A stretch of 64,000 nucleotides of DNA from Marinobacter litoralis (GCF_003336705.1 NZ_QMDL01000003.1:744211-808210), one strand, 5' to 3'; positions 53,749-63,729 are shown, counted from the first letter of the stretch. Notes: generated from the sequence alone by a model not told the origin. Numbers and translations are program-made.

Positions 53749-54918
53749 ATGGTGCAAAGTACGGATACGAACAGCCGGGTACCGGGCGTTCACGACATGT
53801 TGGCGCGGCTGATATCCTTGCCTTCCATCAGCAGTGCATCGCCGGATTGGGATCACAGCAATGAAGCCGTCGTGCGAACATTGGCTGAGTGGCTGGAAGC
53901 ACTGGGCTTCGCCATTGAAATTCTTGAAGTGCCCGGGATGCCGGGCAAGTACAACCTGATTGCGACCCTTGGAAGTGGCCCGGGTGGCCTAGTGTTGTCC
54001 GGCCACACCGACACGGTGCCGTTCGATGATAAACGCTGGCAGACCGACCCCTTTACCCTGACCGAAAAAGACGGCCGTTGGTACGGGCTGGGCACCTGCG
54101 ACATGAAAGGCTTCTTCGCACTGGCCATCGAAGCCGCCAAACGCTTTATAGACCAACCGTTGCAGCAGCCGCTGATTATTCTGGCAACTGCAGATGAAGA
54201 AAGCTCGATGAACGGAGCCCGGGCGCTGGCCGAAGCCGGTAAGCCGAAAGCGCGCTATGCGGTGATTGGTGAGCCCACCGGTCTCCGGCCCGTGAGGATG
54301 CACAAAGGCATCATGATGGAGCGGTTGAAATTCCAGGGGCAGTCGGGCCATTCCTCCAATCCGGATCTCGGCCGCAACGCGTTGGAAGGCATGCACGAAG
54401 CCATGACGGAACTGCTGACGTTGCGGTCCGAATGGCAGCAGAAATATCGAAACCCGAACTTTGCGGTGCAAGTGCCAACCCTGAATTTGGGCTGCATCCA
54501 CGGGGGCGACAACCCAAACCGAATCTGCGCCCAATGTGAGCTGCACTTTGATCTGCGCCCGTTGCCGGGCATGAACATGGAAGCCCTGCGCCAAGCCATT
54601 CTGAGTCGCATTCAGCCGTTGGCCGAGCGACGCCAGCTAAGCCTGACCTTTGAGCCGTTGTTCGATGGCGTGCCGCCGTTCGAAACTCCGGCCGATGCCG
54701 GTTTGGTGAAAGCCTGTGAAGCCCTGACCGGCCATAAAGCGCATGCAGTTGCCTTTGCCACAGAGGCTCCCTGGCTGCAAAAACTGGGGCTGGAGACCTT
54801 GGTGATGGGGCCGGGCTCGATTGATCAGGCACATCAGCCGGACGAGTTTTTGGAGTTGTCGCAATTGCAGCCGACCATCGAGGTTCTGAGCGGGCTGATA
54901 AAACAGTATTGTTTGTAA
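53749..54918 (+). CDS. argE: Acetylornithine deacetylase ArgE
   Basis: Zinc-dependent removal of acetate from N-acetylornithine, the linear arginine pathway. 389 residues of the M20 family with metal ligands in LSGHTDTVPFD, GLGTCDMKGF, DEESS (catalytic Glu-Glu) and GEPTGL, and the final His in IDQAHQPDEFLEL. GGGAGG lies before the ATG. It is 20 nt after the unknown envelope protein and 52 nt before argA, the enzyme that starts the same pathway. Confidence 0.94.
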   Translation: MVQSTDTNSRVPGVHDMLARLISLPSISSASPDWDHSNEAVVRTLAEWLEALGFAIEILEVPGMPGKYNLIATLGSGPGGLVLSGHTDTVPFDDKRWQTDPFTLTEKDGRWYGLGTCDMKGFFALAIEAAKRFIDQPLQQPLIILATADEESSMNGARALAEAGKPKARYAVIGEPTGLRPVRMHKGIMMERLKFQGQSGHSSNPDLGRNALEGMHEAMTELLTLRSEWQQKYRNPNFAVQVPTLNLGCIHGGDNPNRICAQCELHFDLRPLPGMNMEALRQAILSRIQPLAERRQLSLTFEPLFDGVPPFETPADAGLVKACEALTGHKAHAVAFATEAPWLQKLGLETLVMGPGSIDQAHQPDEFLELSQLQPTIEVLSGLIKQYCL

Positions 54919-54970
54919 CAGAGAGTCGGCCAATATCACTGGCCGCAAAAGCTTCAAAAGGGAGACCGGA

Positions 54971-56278
54971 TTGAAATCAAACGACTGGCTGCATGGGTTT
55001 CGCCACTCATCTCCGTACATTAATGCCCATCGGGGTCGTACTGTGGTGTTGACCATGCCCGGAGATGCCATAGAGCACCGGAACTTCATCAACATCATCC
55101 ATGACATTGCACTGCTCAGCAGCTTGGGTGTGCGCTTGGTGGTGGCGTTTGGTGGTCGTCCGCAAATTCAGTCACGCTTGGAAGACGCCGGTCTGGAAAC
55201 TACCTTCGAGCGAGGCCTTCGGGTGACCCCGGATGATCACCTGCCGCTGGTCATGGAAGCCATTGGTGGGTTGCGCGCCTATATGGAAAGCCAGTTGTCG
55301 ATGGGGTTGGTGAACTCCCCCATGCACAACGCCAGAATACGTGTCAGCAGCGGTAACTACGTCACTGCGAAACCGGTGGGTGTGCTGGATGGCATCGATT
55401 TCGGATACACCGGCCGAGTGCGCCGGATCGATACCCCGGGTATCGAGAGATTGCTTGAGCAGGGCCATATTGTGCTGTTGCCGCCCATGGGTTATTCGCC
55501 TACCGGAGATGCGTTTAACCTGTCCTACGAAGACGTAGGCAGCCAAGTGGCGGCCGCGTTGAAGGCCGAGAAGCTGATTGTCTTTATCGATGACGAAGGC
55601 TTGCTGGATGAGGACGGATCACTGATCCGGGAATTGGGAGCTCATCAGGCAACAGAACGGCTGAACGCCAACAATGTGACCGGCCATGATGCGGTTCTTC
55701 TGAAAGCGGCCTGCGATGCCTGTGTGAAAGGTGTGCGCCGCGCTCACATTATCAGCTACGCCGAAGACGGCGCGTTACTGGAAGAACTGTTCACACGGGA
55801 TGGTTCCGGCACTCTGGTCAGCGGTGACCATTACGAACAGATTCGCCCGGCCCGGGTAGAAGATATCGGTGGTATTCTGGAATTGATTCAGCCTTTGGAG
55901 GAGCAGGGCATACTGGTGCGGCGCTCCCGCGAGATGCTGGAAACCGAAGTTGACCGCTTCGTAGTCGCAGAGCGAGACGGCACGGTGGTTGGCTGTGCCG
56001 CCCTGTATCACTATCCGGATGAAGCGGCCGGCGAGTTGTCTTGCTTCGCAGTGGACCCATCCTATCGGCGCGCCGGGCGTGGTGATGACATCCTCATGAT
56101 GATCGAGAAACAGGCGCGGGGGCAGGGCATTGAGAAACTGTTTGTGCTGACCACCCAAACCGAACACTGGTTCCGGGAGCGGGGTTTTGAGCCAACAGCC
56201 GTGGAAAACCTACCAGGCCCCAAGCTCGCCACCTACAACCCGATCCGCAAGTCAAAGGTGTTCGTCAAACCGCTCTGA
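54971..56278 (+). CDS. argA: Amino-acid N-acetyltransferase ArgA
   Basis: N-acetylglutamate synthase, first step of arginine synthesis. 435 residues: an N-terminal amino-acid-kinase domain that binds arginine for feedback (VVAFGGRPQIQSRL, PPMGYSPTGDAFNLSYEDVGS) and a C-terminal GNAT acetyltransferase domain (about 290-430) with DPSYRRAGRGDDIL as the acetyl-CoA loop. Length matches classical ArgA. The start is TTG 54971, with AAGGGAG before it. The last 27 bases overlap the convergent lipoprotein gene. Confidence 0.95.
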   Translation: MKSNDWLHGFRHSSPYINAHRGRTVVLTMPGDAIEHRNFINIIHDIALLSSLGVRLVVAFGGRPQIQSRLEDAGLETTFERGLRVTPDDHLPLVMEAIGGLRAYMESQLSMGLVNSPMHNARIRVSSGNYVTAKPVGVLDGIDFGYTGRVRRIDTPGIERLLEQGHIVLLPPMGYSPTGDAFNLSYEDVGSQVAAALKAEKLIVFIDDEGLLDEDGSLIRELGAHQATERLNANNVTGHDAVLLKAACDACVKGVRRAHIISYAEDGALLEELFTRDGSGTLVSGDHYEQIRPARVEDIGGILELIQPLEEQGILVRRSREMLETEVDRFVVAERDGTVVGCAALYHYPDEAAGELSCFAVDPSYRRAGRGDDILMMIEKQARGQGIEKLFVLTTQTEHWFRERGFEPTAVENLPGPKLATYNPIRKSKVFVKPL

Positions 56279-57322
56279 CAAGGCGTTGAGCGCTTTTTTG
56301 CGTTCGGTTTCCGGTTGTTCTGACAGCCGGGAAACCGCTTCGTAAAATTGTTCGAAATCGAAGCCGGATTCCTTCAGCAATCGCCTGAAGGCCGGCACAT
56401 ACTGGTTGTATTGCTGGAACAACGCCAGATTGGCGTTGTTCAGCTGCACCGGGGCCGAACCAAAGGGGCCGGGTTCCGGGTAGTGAGCCGCCAAGGCTTC
56501 GTATCGGTTGGCCAGATCATCGAGGATTTGTTGTTTTCGCTGCCGCAATTGCTCACGATTCAGCACGCTTTGCTGCTCATAAAGACGGCGTAGCGTCTCG
56601 CTGGTGTCGTTCACCAACTCAAGCGTCCGATTACGGTGCTCCAAGCGCAGCAAGGCACGCTCGAATACCTCCGGTTGGCCCTCCCGCTCCAGCCACAAAC
56701 GCAACCCTTCCAGCTCGACGGCGGTGGCAAAACTTTCATTGAACGCGGTATCACCACTCAAATAGACCACCCGATGCGCCAGCTCATGAAACATCAGGGC
56801 AACCATCCGGTCTTCAGAAAGGTTGGTGAATCCCGTGTGCAATGGGTCATCAAACCAGCCTAAGGTGGAGTAGGCCGTGACCGCCCCGATGAAGGTATCG
56901 TACCCTTGGCTGTCGAAGTGTCTTCGGGCTTCTTTAGCCATCGCCAGATCAAAATAGCCCCGGTAGGCCTGGCATCCGACAAACGGATAACACCACTGCT
57001 TCGGTGTGAGCGAGAACTCGGGCACCGCCACCAGGTTAACCACTACCCACGGGTGCTCGAGAGCCACAAAGCTGGAAAACGCACCGCCAACCGGCAGTTT
57101 GAGCCTATGCTCTGCAAAGGTACGTGCAGATTGGGCCGACGACAGAGCCTGAGACAGTTCCGGTGGGGTGTCGGGCCGCTGCAAAACTTCATCTACCGGC
57201 TCGCTACGGATCATTAACGAGACATGGCCGGAAATAACCTGAGTGTAATAACTCACTGAAGAGCAGCCAGGAAGAGCCGCTAACAGTAGCAATATGAGAT
57301 ATACCTGACTAAGCTGTTTCAT
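56252..57322 (-). CDS. Putative aminopeptidase lipoprotein (HExxH)
   Basis: A 356-residue lipoprotein: signal with lipobox LPGC (Cys20), then a soluble body with a zinc-peptidase motif MFHELAHRVVY (HExxH about 178-182) and downstream NESFATAVE supplying the third ligand, as in gluzincins. It fits the family of predicted aminopeptidases (Pfam Aminopep) of gammaproteobacteria. No close experimental model is known to me. Weak Shine-Dalgarno. It is divergent from the DUF1631 gene and overlaps the 3' end of argA by 27 bases. Confidence 0.83.
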   Translation of the reverse strand: MKQLSQVYLILLLLAALPGCSSVSYYTQVISGHVSLMIRSEPVDEVLQRPDTPPELSQALSSAQSARTFAEHRLKLPVGGAFSSFVALEHPWVVVNLVAVPEFSLTPKQWCYPFVGCQAYRGYFDLAMAKEARRHFDSQGYDTFIGAVTAYSTLGWFDDPLHTGFTNLSEDRMVALMFHELAHRVVYLSGDTAFNESFATAVELEGLRLWLEREGQPEVFERALLRLEHRNRTLELVNDTSETLRRLYEQQSVLNREQLRQRKQQILDDLANRYEALAAHYPEPGPFGSAPVQLNNANLALFQQYNQYVPAFRRLLKESGFDFEQFYEAVSRLSEQPETERKKALNALSERFDEHL

Positions 57323-57511
57323 GAATCATCATGTTATGGTGAAGTGAAGGTTCGCATTCGATATTCTGTCGTTGTGCGTGCAGAGTTGTAGAGTATTTCT
57401 TCAACCACTTTAACCGATTTTTCGTGGGTGGTACGTTCCACCTGAACAGGGACATATACCGGGTGTCTAACCCCCGGTGGCGGAACCGGCTTAACCACTG
57501 GTCAATTATTG

Positions 57512-60500
57512 ATGGATCCGAGAGAACGTCGCAGTAGCCCCCGACAGCCAATCAAACTCGCTGCCCAAATCGATGTGGGTAGCGGTGAGTCATTACCCTG
57601 CCAAATCGCAGACTTCTGTGCCGAAGGCCTTTACATCCGTTATTCGGGCCAGACCTCCCTGAAGCTTGGGCGTGTGTTTGAACAGGCGGAACCTAAAGAC
57701 GTTGTTGTGCGCTTTCGTGGCTTGGATAGCAACGTCCATCATGAGCTGCACGTTCGCCCTGCACGGCGAATCGAGCGTGCTATGGGTGTTTCTTTTGTCC
57801 GGTCGAATCCGGAGGCCATAGAGGCCCTAATACGGCTGTGTGGCAGTGGCGATAATCAAAGCCGATCATCACTACAGGCGCCCAGCGATAGAGTTCAGTT
57901 TGTACTGCATCAATGTGCCCGGGTAATCACCCAATTCATTGAGCCGCTGATGGACGCCTGTTTTGTAAACACCGCAGACGCGTTAAAAACAGCGGCTCAG
58001 AAAGCGTCAAGCGATCAGTTGGCCAATGAATACATGGATGCGGCGGGGCAACTCGAAGGTCGCCAGCGCATCTTGTGGCACCACATGGCCCGCAGTCTGG
58101 AGTCGCCCCTGAAGCCCGAGCAAAAAGGAGCACCGGGGGCGCTATTGTCCGTTGTCGATAAGGACGAATTCGAAGATTGGCTTGCGGTTAAGGTCATGGT
58201 CACCCGGGCTGACACCTTGTACCGGGGTGACCTGCTCGAACTGAAACTGCGATTGGATCACCTGGGCATATCTAACCGGACCGGCCATCATAATCCGCTC
58301 GGCCCGGCGCTGGTTTGCGAAGCCTTTCACCATGCGCTGATGCAGCTGAAGGTGAGCCGCGATGTGGAAAAGGTTTGTTTGAAAGTTTTTGAGCAAGCGG
58401 TGATTCGCCAGTTGGCCCCGCTGTATCGTGAGCTGAACAACATTCTTATCAGGCACGGTGTGCTGCCGGACCTCGACCTGACGAAATACCTCAGTGAACA
58501 AGCCGCAGAGCAGGTTACGCCGAAAACTCCGGAGTCCAAACCGAAGCGTAAAAAAGAGGATGAGGCGACAGACCCATCGGCAACTCGGCCAGAAGAGAAA
58601 ACCGGGTCGAAAGCTTCGGGTGAGTTCAGAGGGTATTCCAAGTATGCGCATAATGCGTTTGCAACGGTACGAAACCTTTTGTCATCCCTGAAAATGAGTC
58701 GCTCTGCGGAGGATGTTCCAGCATCAGAAACGTTCGAGCCGGGTGCCCGGCCGTTGACCAGCAGTGAACTGAGCCAGGAACTGCAAGAGCTACAGATACA
58801 GGCCGCTGATCTCAACGAGCCCGATGTTCCGCTTAAAGAACGGGTTGTGGCGAAAGTAAAAGGCAGTGGTGAAAATGCGCGCCTGAGCGAAGACAGTGAA
58901 GACGCTCTGGACGTGGTGGATCGGTTCTTCCGCAGTGTCACCGAAAGCCCCAAACTAAGCCGTTTTGCTCAAGATAAAATGCGCCAGCTGCAGGTGCCGG
59001 TGCTGAAAGTGGTGATGCGCGATCCCAGCTTCTTTGAGGACCATTCCAGCCCGGTGCGGAGTGTCATGAACCGGCTGGCACAGATTGGCGTGAAGGGCGC
59101 TCGCCCAAATCCAGTGGTGCAACGCAAGGTAGATGAGTTGGTGCAACGCATAGCGACCGACTTTGATCAGGACACGGTGATTTTTGACGAAGCCGTCGAG
59201 GAACTCGACACTCTGATCGAGCGCCAGAACCTGGCCTACCGTCGCAACGTAGAGCGTGTGACCGCAGCGGCACAGGGCTCTCAGAAAGTTGCTGAATCCA
59301 AAGCTGCGGTGGCCGCCGCGCTGGATGCAAAGCTGGGTGGCCGTAAGGTGCCCAAGGCCGTTGTGAGCTTGTTGGACGGCGGTTGGCGTGATCTCTTGTC
59401 TCTGACCTGGATACGGCAGGGGGAAGAAGGCCAGCTCTGGCAGGATTATCTGGCGGTGATTGATTCGTTAATGGCTTATGCCGAAAGCCCCGGTAACAGC
59501 AGTAATTTGCCGGAACTTCTGCGCTTGATTCAGGACGGTTTGGCATCGATTTCCAGCAACCGAACCCCGTCATCCCAGATACGGGATGAGCTGAAGCAAC
59601 TGATGGTCCGGCAGCCTGGCGAGCCTCTCGATTTGGTTGAGATGCCGAAGGCTCAGTCTGACAAGCCTGCTAAGTCGGATGCCGACGAGCGGGAAATAAA
59701 AAGCCTTCAACGCTGGATCAATCGTGCCCAGCAACTGCAGGTTGGGGATTGGTTCAAAGACCAAAGTAAATCGGATGATCTGCATTACATTCGACTGGTT
59801 TGGGTTGCGGACAACTTCTCCCGCTTTGTGTTCGTGAATCATCAGGGTATGCGTGTGGTCGAACTGGATGTGACCGTTTTGGCGAGAAAAATGCGCGAAG
59901 GTGCCCTGATTCCGGACAGCCAGTACGAAAAACCGTTGGTGGATGAAAGCATTGATCGCATGGTGCGGAATGTATACGACCAACTGTCTTGGGTTTCGAC
60001 CCACGATGACCTGACACATTTGTTGAACCGTCGTGAATTCGAGCGACTGCTAGAGCATCAGCTCACGCAACATGAAGACACTCACACACTGCTGCATCTG
60101 GACCTTAAAGGTTTCCGGCTGCTGAGCGACGTGGCGGGCCACAAAGCGGCCGATGAAACTTTGAAACAAGTGGCCGACATACTGTGCAAGCATGCTGATG
60201 ACGGCATGCCGGTGTCGCGGGTTGAAGGCACAGAATTTGCGATGCTGGTGCCGGATGACAAGGCAGACGCAGTGGCCCGGTCGCTGGTCAGTAGCATCGA
60301 GGCGGCGGAATACCGTTTTGATGGTAAAACTTATGAATTAACCGCCAACGTGGGCATTGTGCCGACAGTCCCCGCTGTGACCTCAGCCGAACGTTGGCTG
60401 AGAACGTCTGAACAGGTGTTGTCTGTCGCTCGCCGTGGAGGTGCAGGGCACGTTTCTGTTTACAATCAGGATAGCGAAGATCAGGCGCGACAAGAGCAGA

Positions 60501-61252
60501 TAGCGGCTCGTGTTGCAAACCTTGGGGACCCGGCCGATGACCGGATGTTGCTGCGGTGCCAGAAGATCATTCCGCTGCATCCAGAAGCCCGAATGTCGGC
60601 CGCCCAGTATGAAATTCTGATCAGCATGTACGATGACAGTGGTGAGTTGGTTACCGGCCGCGATCTTGTTCGTATGGCAGAACGCTATGACCGAATGCAG
60701 GCGGTAGACCGTTGGGTTGTGGGCCATATGCTGGATTGGCTGCAGGAGAAAAAGCCCGATGCCCGGGACGTTGGTGGTATCTGCATTAATTTGTCAGGCC
60801 ATTCGTTGAACGACCAGGCTTTGCTGGAATTTATTTACGAAAAACTCAGCGAAAAAGACGCCCCCATCGAACGCCTTTGGTTTGAGTTGACCGAAGCCTC
60901 GGCCATCCACGACATACAGGCCGTTGCCCGGTTTATCGGAGAAATGAAAGAGCTCGGGTGCCGGTTCTGCTTGGGCAACTTTGGAACCGGTCCGAACTCT
61001 TATGACTTCATGCGCACGCTGCCGATCGATCTGATTAAAATTGACAGTGCGTTTACTCATCAGCTGGCGACCAACGCCACTGATCAGGCTATGGTCAAAT
61101 CGATGGTCGATATGGCGCATTTCATGGATCGGGAAGTCGTGGCAACACAAGTTGAAACGCGTGAGGTTCTGGATAAGCTGACGCAGTTGGGTGTGGACTA
61201 TGCGCAGGGCTTTGTTATCGAAAAACCCAAACTACTCAACAGTTTGATCTGA
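57512..61252 (+). CDS. PilZ-DUF1631 protein with degenerate GGDEF and EAL domains
   Basis: A 1246-residue cytoplasmic protein. A PilZ domain is at 1-105 (RERRSSPRQPIKLAAQ with the RxxxR-type arginines, and DFCAEGLYI for the second motif), followed by a long helical DUF1631 region (about 110-730), a GGDEF domain (about 825-985) and an EAL domain (about 1005-1240). The GGDEF site reads EGTEF (about 903). In the EAL domain the signature is EIL and the DD pair reads GNFGTG (about 1155), so neither enzyme activity is expected. The likely role is a c-di-GMP-binding scaffold. ATG 57512 lacks a clear ribosome-binding site. Confidence 0.88.
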   Translation: MDPRERRSSPRQPIKLAAQIDVGSGESLPCQIADFCAEGLYIRYSGQTSLKLGRVFEQAEPKDVVVRFRGLDSNVHHELHVRPARRIERAMGVSFVRSNPEAIEALIRLCGSGDNQSRSSLQAPSDRVQFVLHQCARVITQFIEPLMDACFVNTADALKTAAQKASSDQLANEYMDAAGQLEGRQRILWHHMARSLESPLKPEQKGAPGALLSVVDKDEFEDWLAVKVMVTRADTLYRGDLLELKLRLDHLGISNRTGHHNPLGPALVCEAFHHALMQLKVSRDVEKVCLKVFEQAVIRQLAPLYRELNNILIRHGVLPDLDLTKYLSEQAAEQVTPKTPESKPKRKKEDEATDPSATRPEEKTGSKASGEFRGYSKYAHNAFATVRNLLSSLKMSRSAEDVPASETFEPGARPLTSSELSQELQELQIQAADLNEPDVPLKERVVAKVKGSGENARLSEDSEDALDVVDRFFRSVTESPKLSRFAQDKMRQLQVPVLKVVMRDPSFFEDHSSPVRSVMNRLAQIGVKGARPNPVVQRKVDELVQRIATDFDQDTVIFDEAVEELDTLIERQNLAYRRNVERVTAAAQGSQKVAESKAAVAAALDAKLGGRKVPKAVVSLLDGGWRDLLSLTWIRQGEEGQLWQDYLAVIDSLMAYAESPGNSSNLPELLRLIQDGLASISSNRTPSSQIRDELKQLMVRQPGEPLDLVEMPKAQSDKPAKSDADEREIKSLQRWINRAQQLQVGDWFKDQSKSDDLHYIRLVWVADNFSRFVFVNHQGMRVVELDVTVLARKMREGALIPDSQYEKPLVDESIDRMVRNVYDQLSWVSTHDDLTHLLNRREFERLLEHQLTQHEDTHTLLHLDLKGFRLLSDVAGHKAADETLKQVADILCKHADDGMPVSRVEGTEFAMLVPDDKADAVARSLVSSIEAAEYRFDGKTYELTANVGIVPTVPAVTSAERWLRTSEQVLSVARRGGAGHVSVYNQDSEDQARQEQIAARVANLGDPADDRMLLRCQKIIPLHPEARMSAAQYEILISMYDDSGELVTGRDLVRMAERYDRMQAVDRWVVGHMLDWLQEKKPDARDVGGICINLSGHSLNDQALLEFIYEKLSEKDAPIERLWFELTEASAIHDIQAVARFIGEMKELGCRFCLGNFGTGPNSYDFMRTLPIDLIKIDSAFTHQLATNATDQAMVKSMVDMAHFMDREVVATQVETREVLDKLTQLGVDYAQGFVIEKPKLLNSLI

Positions 61253-61274
61253 CCCTCAGGAAATCTGTTTTTTT

Positions 61275-62141
61275 ATGTCTAAGCGCCACCCGATCATCGC
61301 GGTGACCGGCTCCTCCGGAGCGGGCACCAGTACCACCGGTCAGATTTTTGCGCGGCTGTTTGCCCGAGAGGGCATCAATGCCGCGATGGTCAGCGGTGAC
61401 AGTTTTCATCGTTATACCCGTGAACAGATGGCGCGCCTGGCCGCGAAAGGCCAGTTTGGTGAGCGCAACCATTTCGCGCTTGCGGCCAACCACATCGACC
61501 GGCTCGAAGCCCTAATGTATGACTACAGCCACACCGGCAATGGCCGATGCCGTCAGTACGTTCATGACGAAGATCATGACCTGATTGCGGCTGGCCATAA
61601 GCCGGGCACCTTCACGCCCTGGAGTTCATTGCCGGCGGATACCGATGTGCTGTTTTACGAGGGGCTGCACGGCGGTGTGGTGAGCGAAAACTTCAATTTG
61701 GTGCAGTATGTGGATTTGCTGATCGGTGTGGTACCGATCGTAAACCTGGAATGGATTCAGAAGATTAACCGGGATACGAACAAGCGTGGTTATAGCCCGG
61801 AAGCGGTTGTGGAAACCATCATTAACCGTATGGATGACTACGTAAAAGACATTGTGCCGCAGTTCTCCCATACCCACATCAACTTTCAGCGCGTGCCGTT
61901 AGTGGATACGTCGAACCCGTTCATTGCCCGGGACGTGCCGAGTGAAGATGAAAGCATGATCGTGATTCACTTTCGTGAAGTCACGGATGTAGACTTCAGC
62001 TGGCTGCTGCAGGCGATCCCGCAAAGCCGTTTGTCCCGGCACGATACCCTGGTGATTCCCGGCACAAAAATGCCTTTGGCTATGGATTTGATTGTGCGCC
62101 CCATGGTTCAGAGGCTTATGGCGGGCAAGGCATTTGCCTGA
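61275..62141 (+). CDS. prkB: Phosphoribulokinase-like protein PrkB
   Basis: A 288-residue P-loop kinase with Walker A GSSGAGTST (residues 12-20), SGDSFHRYTRE, the FYEGLHGG segment and the family end. It belongs to the PrkB proteins of heterotrophic gammaproteobacteria, distinct from Calvin-cycle enzymes; no rubisco is in the window, so its substrate here is unknown. AGGAAA precedes the ATG. It lies 22 nt after the DUF1631 gene and ends at a strong hairpin; speD is convergent. Confidence 0.9.
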   Translation: MSKRHPIIAVTGSSGAGTSTTGQIFARLFAREGINAAMVSGDSFHRYTREQMARLAAKGQFGERNHFALAANHIDRLEALMYDYSHTGNGRCRQYVHDEDHDLIAAGHKPGTFTPWSSLPADTDVLFYEGLHGGVVSENFNLVQYVDLLIGVVPIVNLEWIQKINRDTNKRGYSPEAVVETIINRMDDYVKDIVPQFSHTHINFQRVPLVDTSNPFIARDVPSEDESMIVIHFREVTDVDFSWLLQAIPQSRLSRHDTLVIPGTKMPLAMDLIVRPMVQRLMAGKAFA

Positions 62142-62167
62142 GAGGCAGCTGAGAATAGCTGCCTCTC
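62140..62167. terminator. Hairpin between convergent prkB and speD
   Basis: GAGAGGCAGCT (62140-62150) and AGCTGCCTCTC (62157-62167) pair perfectly over 11 bp around GAGAAT. It overlaps the prkB stop codon and ends eight bases before the speD stop. T-runs are poor on both sides. Confidence 0.7.
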
Positions 62168-62174
62168 AATGCGA

Positions 62175-62966
62175 TTATTCCACGTTACGGGAATAGAATA
62201 TTTCCAGCATCTCCCGGCGCAGCCGGTCTTCGATGGACTTGGCTTCAGCAGGATCAAGCTCTTTCGCGTTTGTGCCAAACACGTAATTGTCGAGGTTGAA
62301 ATCCTTCAACATCATCTTGGTGTGGAACAGGTTCTCCTGATACACGTTCACGTCGATCATCTGATAGGCGTTCTGGGTGTCTTCAGTGAGATAGTTCTGA
62401 ATCGAGTTGATGTCGTGGTCAATGTAGTGCTTGGTGCCATCAATGTCGCGGGTGAAACCGCGTACCCGGTAATCTACGGTGACCACGTCGGAATCAAAGC
62501 TGTGGATCAGGTAGTTCAATACCTTCAGCGGTGAAATCAAGCCACAGGTCGATACGTCGATATCTGCACGGAACGTGCTGACGCCATCGTGAGGGTGGCT
62601 CTCCGGGTAGGTGTGAACCGTCACGTGACTCTTGTCCAGGTGCGCCACGATAGTGTCTGGCAGCGGGCCCGGTGATTCGTCGTAATTCTCTTCGCAGTCT
62701 TCCACGTCATGCTCGGCGATCAGCATGGTGACCGATGCGCCGTGAGGCTCGTAATCCTGACGGGCGATGTTAAGAATGTTCGCGCCAATGATCTTAACAA
62801 CGTCAGACAAAATCTGGGTCAGCCGCTCGGCGTTATACATCTCGTCGATGTAGTCGATATAAGCTTCACGTTGCTCGTTGGTCTGCGCGTAACAGATGTC
62901 GTAGATGTTGAAGCTCAGGGATTTGGTCAGATTGTTAAAACCGTGCAGTTGGAGTTTTGATTCCAT
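62175..62966 (-). CDS. speD: S-adenosylmethionine decarboxylase proenzyme SpeD
   Basis: Makes decarboxylated S-adenosylmethionine for spermidine synthesis. 263 residues, E. coli-type long form (264). The cleavage site that makes the pyruvoyl group from Ser is in [15 protein letters not shown] (about 112), and the catalytic-region Cys in [10 protein letters not shown] is present. ATG 62966 follows a strong GGAGGGG; the open frame to 63035 is not family-like. A 19-bp palindrome at 63049 lies upstream. The order speD-osmC-vfr matches Pseudomonas. Confidence 0.96.
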   Translation of the reverse strand: MESKLQLHGFNNLTKSLSFNIYDICYAQTNEQREAYIDYIDEMYNAERLTQILSDVVKIIGANILNIARQDYEPHGASVTMLIAEHDVEDCEENYDESPGPLPDTIVAHLDKSHVTVHTYPESHPHDGVSTFRADIDVSTCGLISPLKVLNYLIHSFDSDVVTVDYRVRGFTRDIDGTKHYIDHDINSIQNYLTEDTQNAYQMIDVNVYQENLFHTKMMLKDFNLDNYVFGTNAKELDPAEAKSIEDRLRREMLEIFYSRNVE

Positions 62967-63048
62967 GCTCAGCCCCTCCGTTGATTGGAGATGAATGGTG
63001 ACAGGGTGAGTTGACTCCCCTACCGAGGCCGCCACCGACTACTGACCC

Positions 63049-63067
63049 GGTGAACATGTTGTTCACC
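63049..63067. promoter_or_regulatory. 19-bp inverted repeat upstream of speD
   Basis: GGTGAAC (63049-63055) and GTTCACC (63061-63067) are perfect complements around ATGTT, 82 nt upstream of the speD start. It may be an operator, or a hairpin in the speD leader. Confidence 0.38.
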
Positions 63068-63161
63068 TTTTGCGCAGACCGGCGGAGAAAGGTGCGTATT
63101 ATGCATACCACCTATGCCAATGGATAGTGTTTGCAGAGACTTTTTTTCACTACCCGAAAAT

Positions 63162-63188
63162 GCCCCGCAAAGCTGCGGCTCGCGGGGC
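63162..63188 (-). terminator. Terminator of osmC-like gene
   Basis: GCCCCGC (63162-63168)/GCGGGGC (63182-63188) with an inner loop that can itself pair. On the minus strand it is followed by ATTTTC. It begins ten bases after the osmC stop codon. Confidence 0.65.
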
Positions 63189-63197
63189 TTTAACAAC

Positions 63198-63620
63198 TTA
63201 TTCCGCGGCTCGAATTTCGAAGCTGTGGGTGATTTCCACACCGGCTGCGCCGAGCATAATAGACGCCGAACAATACTTGTCAGCCGACAGGCTAACGGCC
63301 CGTTCTACCTGCTTTTCTTTCAGGTTACGGCCGGTCACCACAAAATGCAGATGAATCTTGGTGAACACAGCCGGTACGGCATCGGCCCGCTCGGCTTCCA
63401 GTTCGGCGTGGCACGCGGTGACGTCTTGCCGACTTTTTTGCAGAATAGACATGACATCAAAGGAAGAACAACCGCCAACACCCATGAGCAGCATTTCCAT
63501 GGGCCGCGGCCCCAGATTCTGCCCGCCGAGATCGGGTGGTCCGTCCATCTGAACACTGTGGCCGGTGCCGCTGGTGGCTTTAAAACTGACATTGCCCGTC
63601 CAGTCTATGGTTGCTTTCAT
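63198..63620 (-). CDS. OsmC-family protein (YhfA-like)
   Basis: A 140-residue OsmC/Ohr-fold protein. The two redox-type cysteines are in GVGGCSSFDVM (about 51) and DKYCSASIMLG (about 117). Sequence and position next to the crp/vfr gene match E. coli YhfA and Pseudomonas homologues, whose function is unknown, rather than the organic-hydroperoxide enzyme Ohr. ATG 63620 is the family start; the frame runs open to 63695. It diverges from vfr across 207 nt. Confidence 0.9.
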   Translation of the reverse strand: MKATIDWTGNVSFKATSGTGHSVQMDGPPDLGGQNLGPRPMEMLLMGVGGCSSFDVMSILQKSRQDVTACHAELEAERADAVPAVFTKIHLHFVVTGRNLKEKQVERAVSLSADKYCSASIMLGAAGVEITHSFEIRAAE

Positions 63621-63700
63621 GTGAGGTTCTCCCATGTTGAATCGGTGATGAGAACGGATGCTAGCACAGACTTTCGAAAACCCGCGCCTTTGCATTCGAG

Positions 63701-63729
63701 TTGCCCCGGCGCAGCCATCTTGTTATAAG
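63701..63729 (+). promoter_or_regulatory. Candidate promoter of vfr/crp
   Basis: TTGCCC (63701-63706), 17 nt, TATAAG (63724-63729); four and five consensus matches. The leader to the vfr ATG is about 92 nt. Confidence 0.45.
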
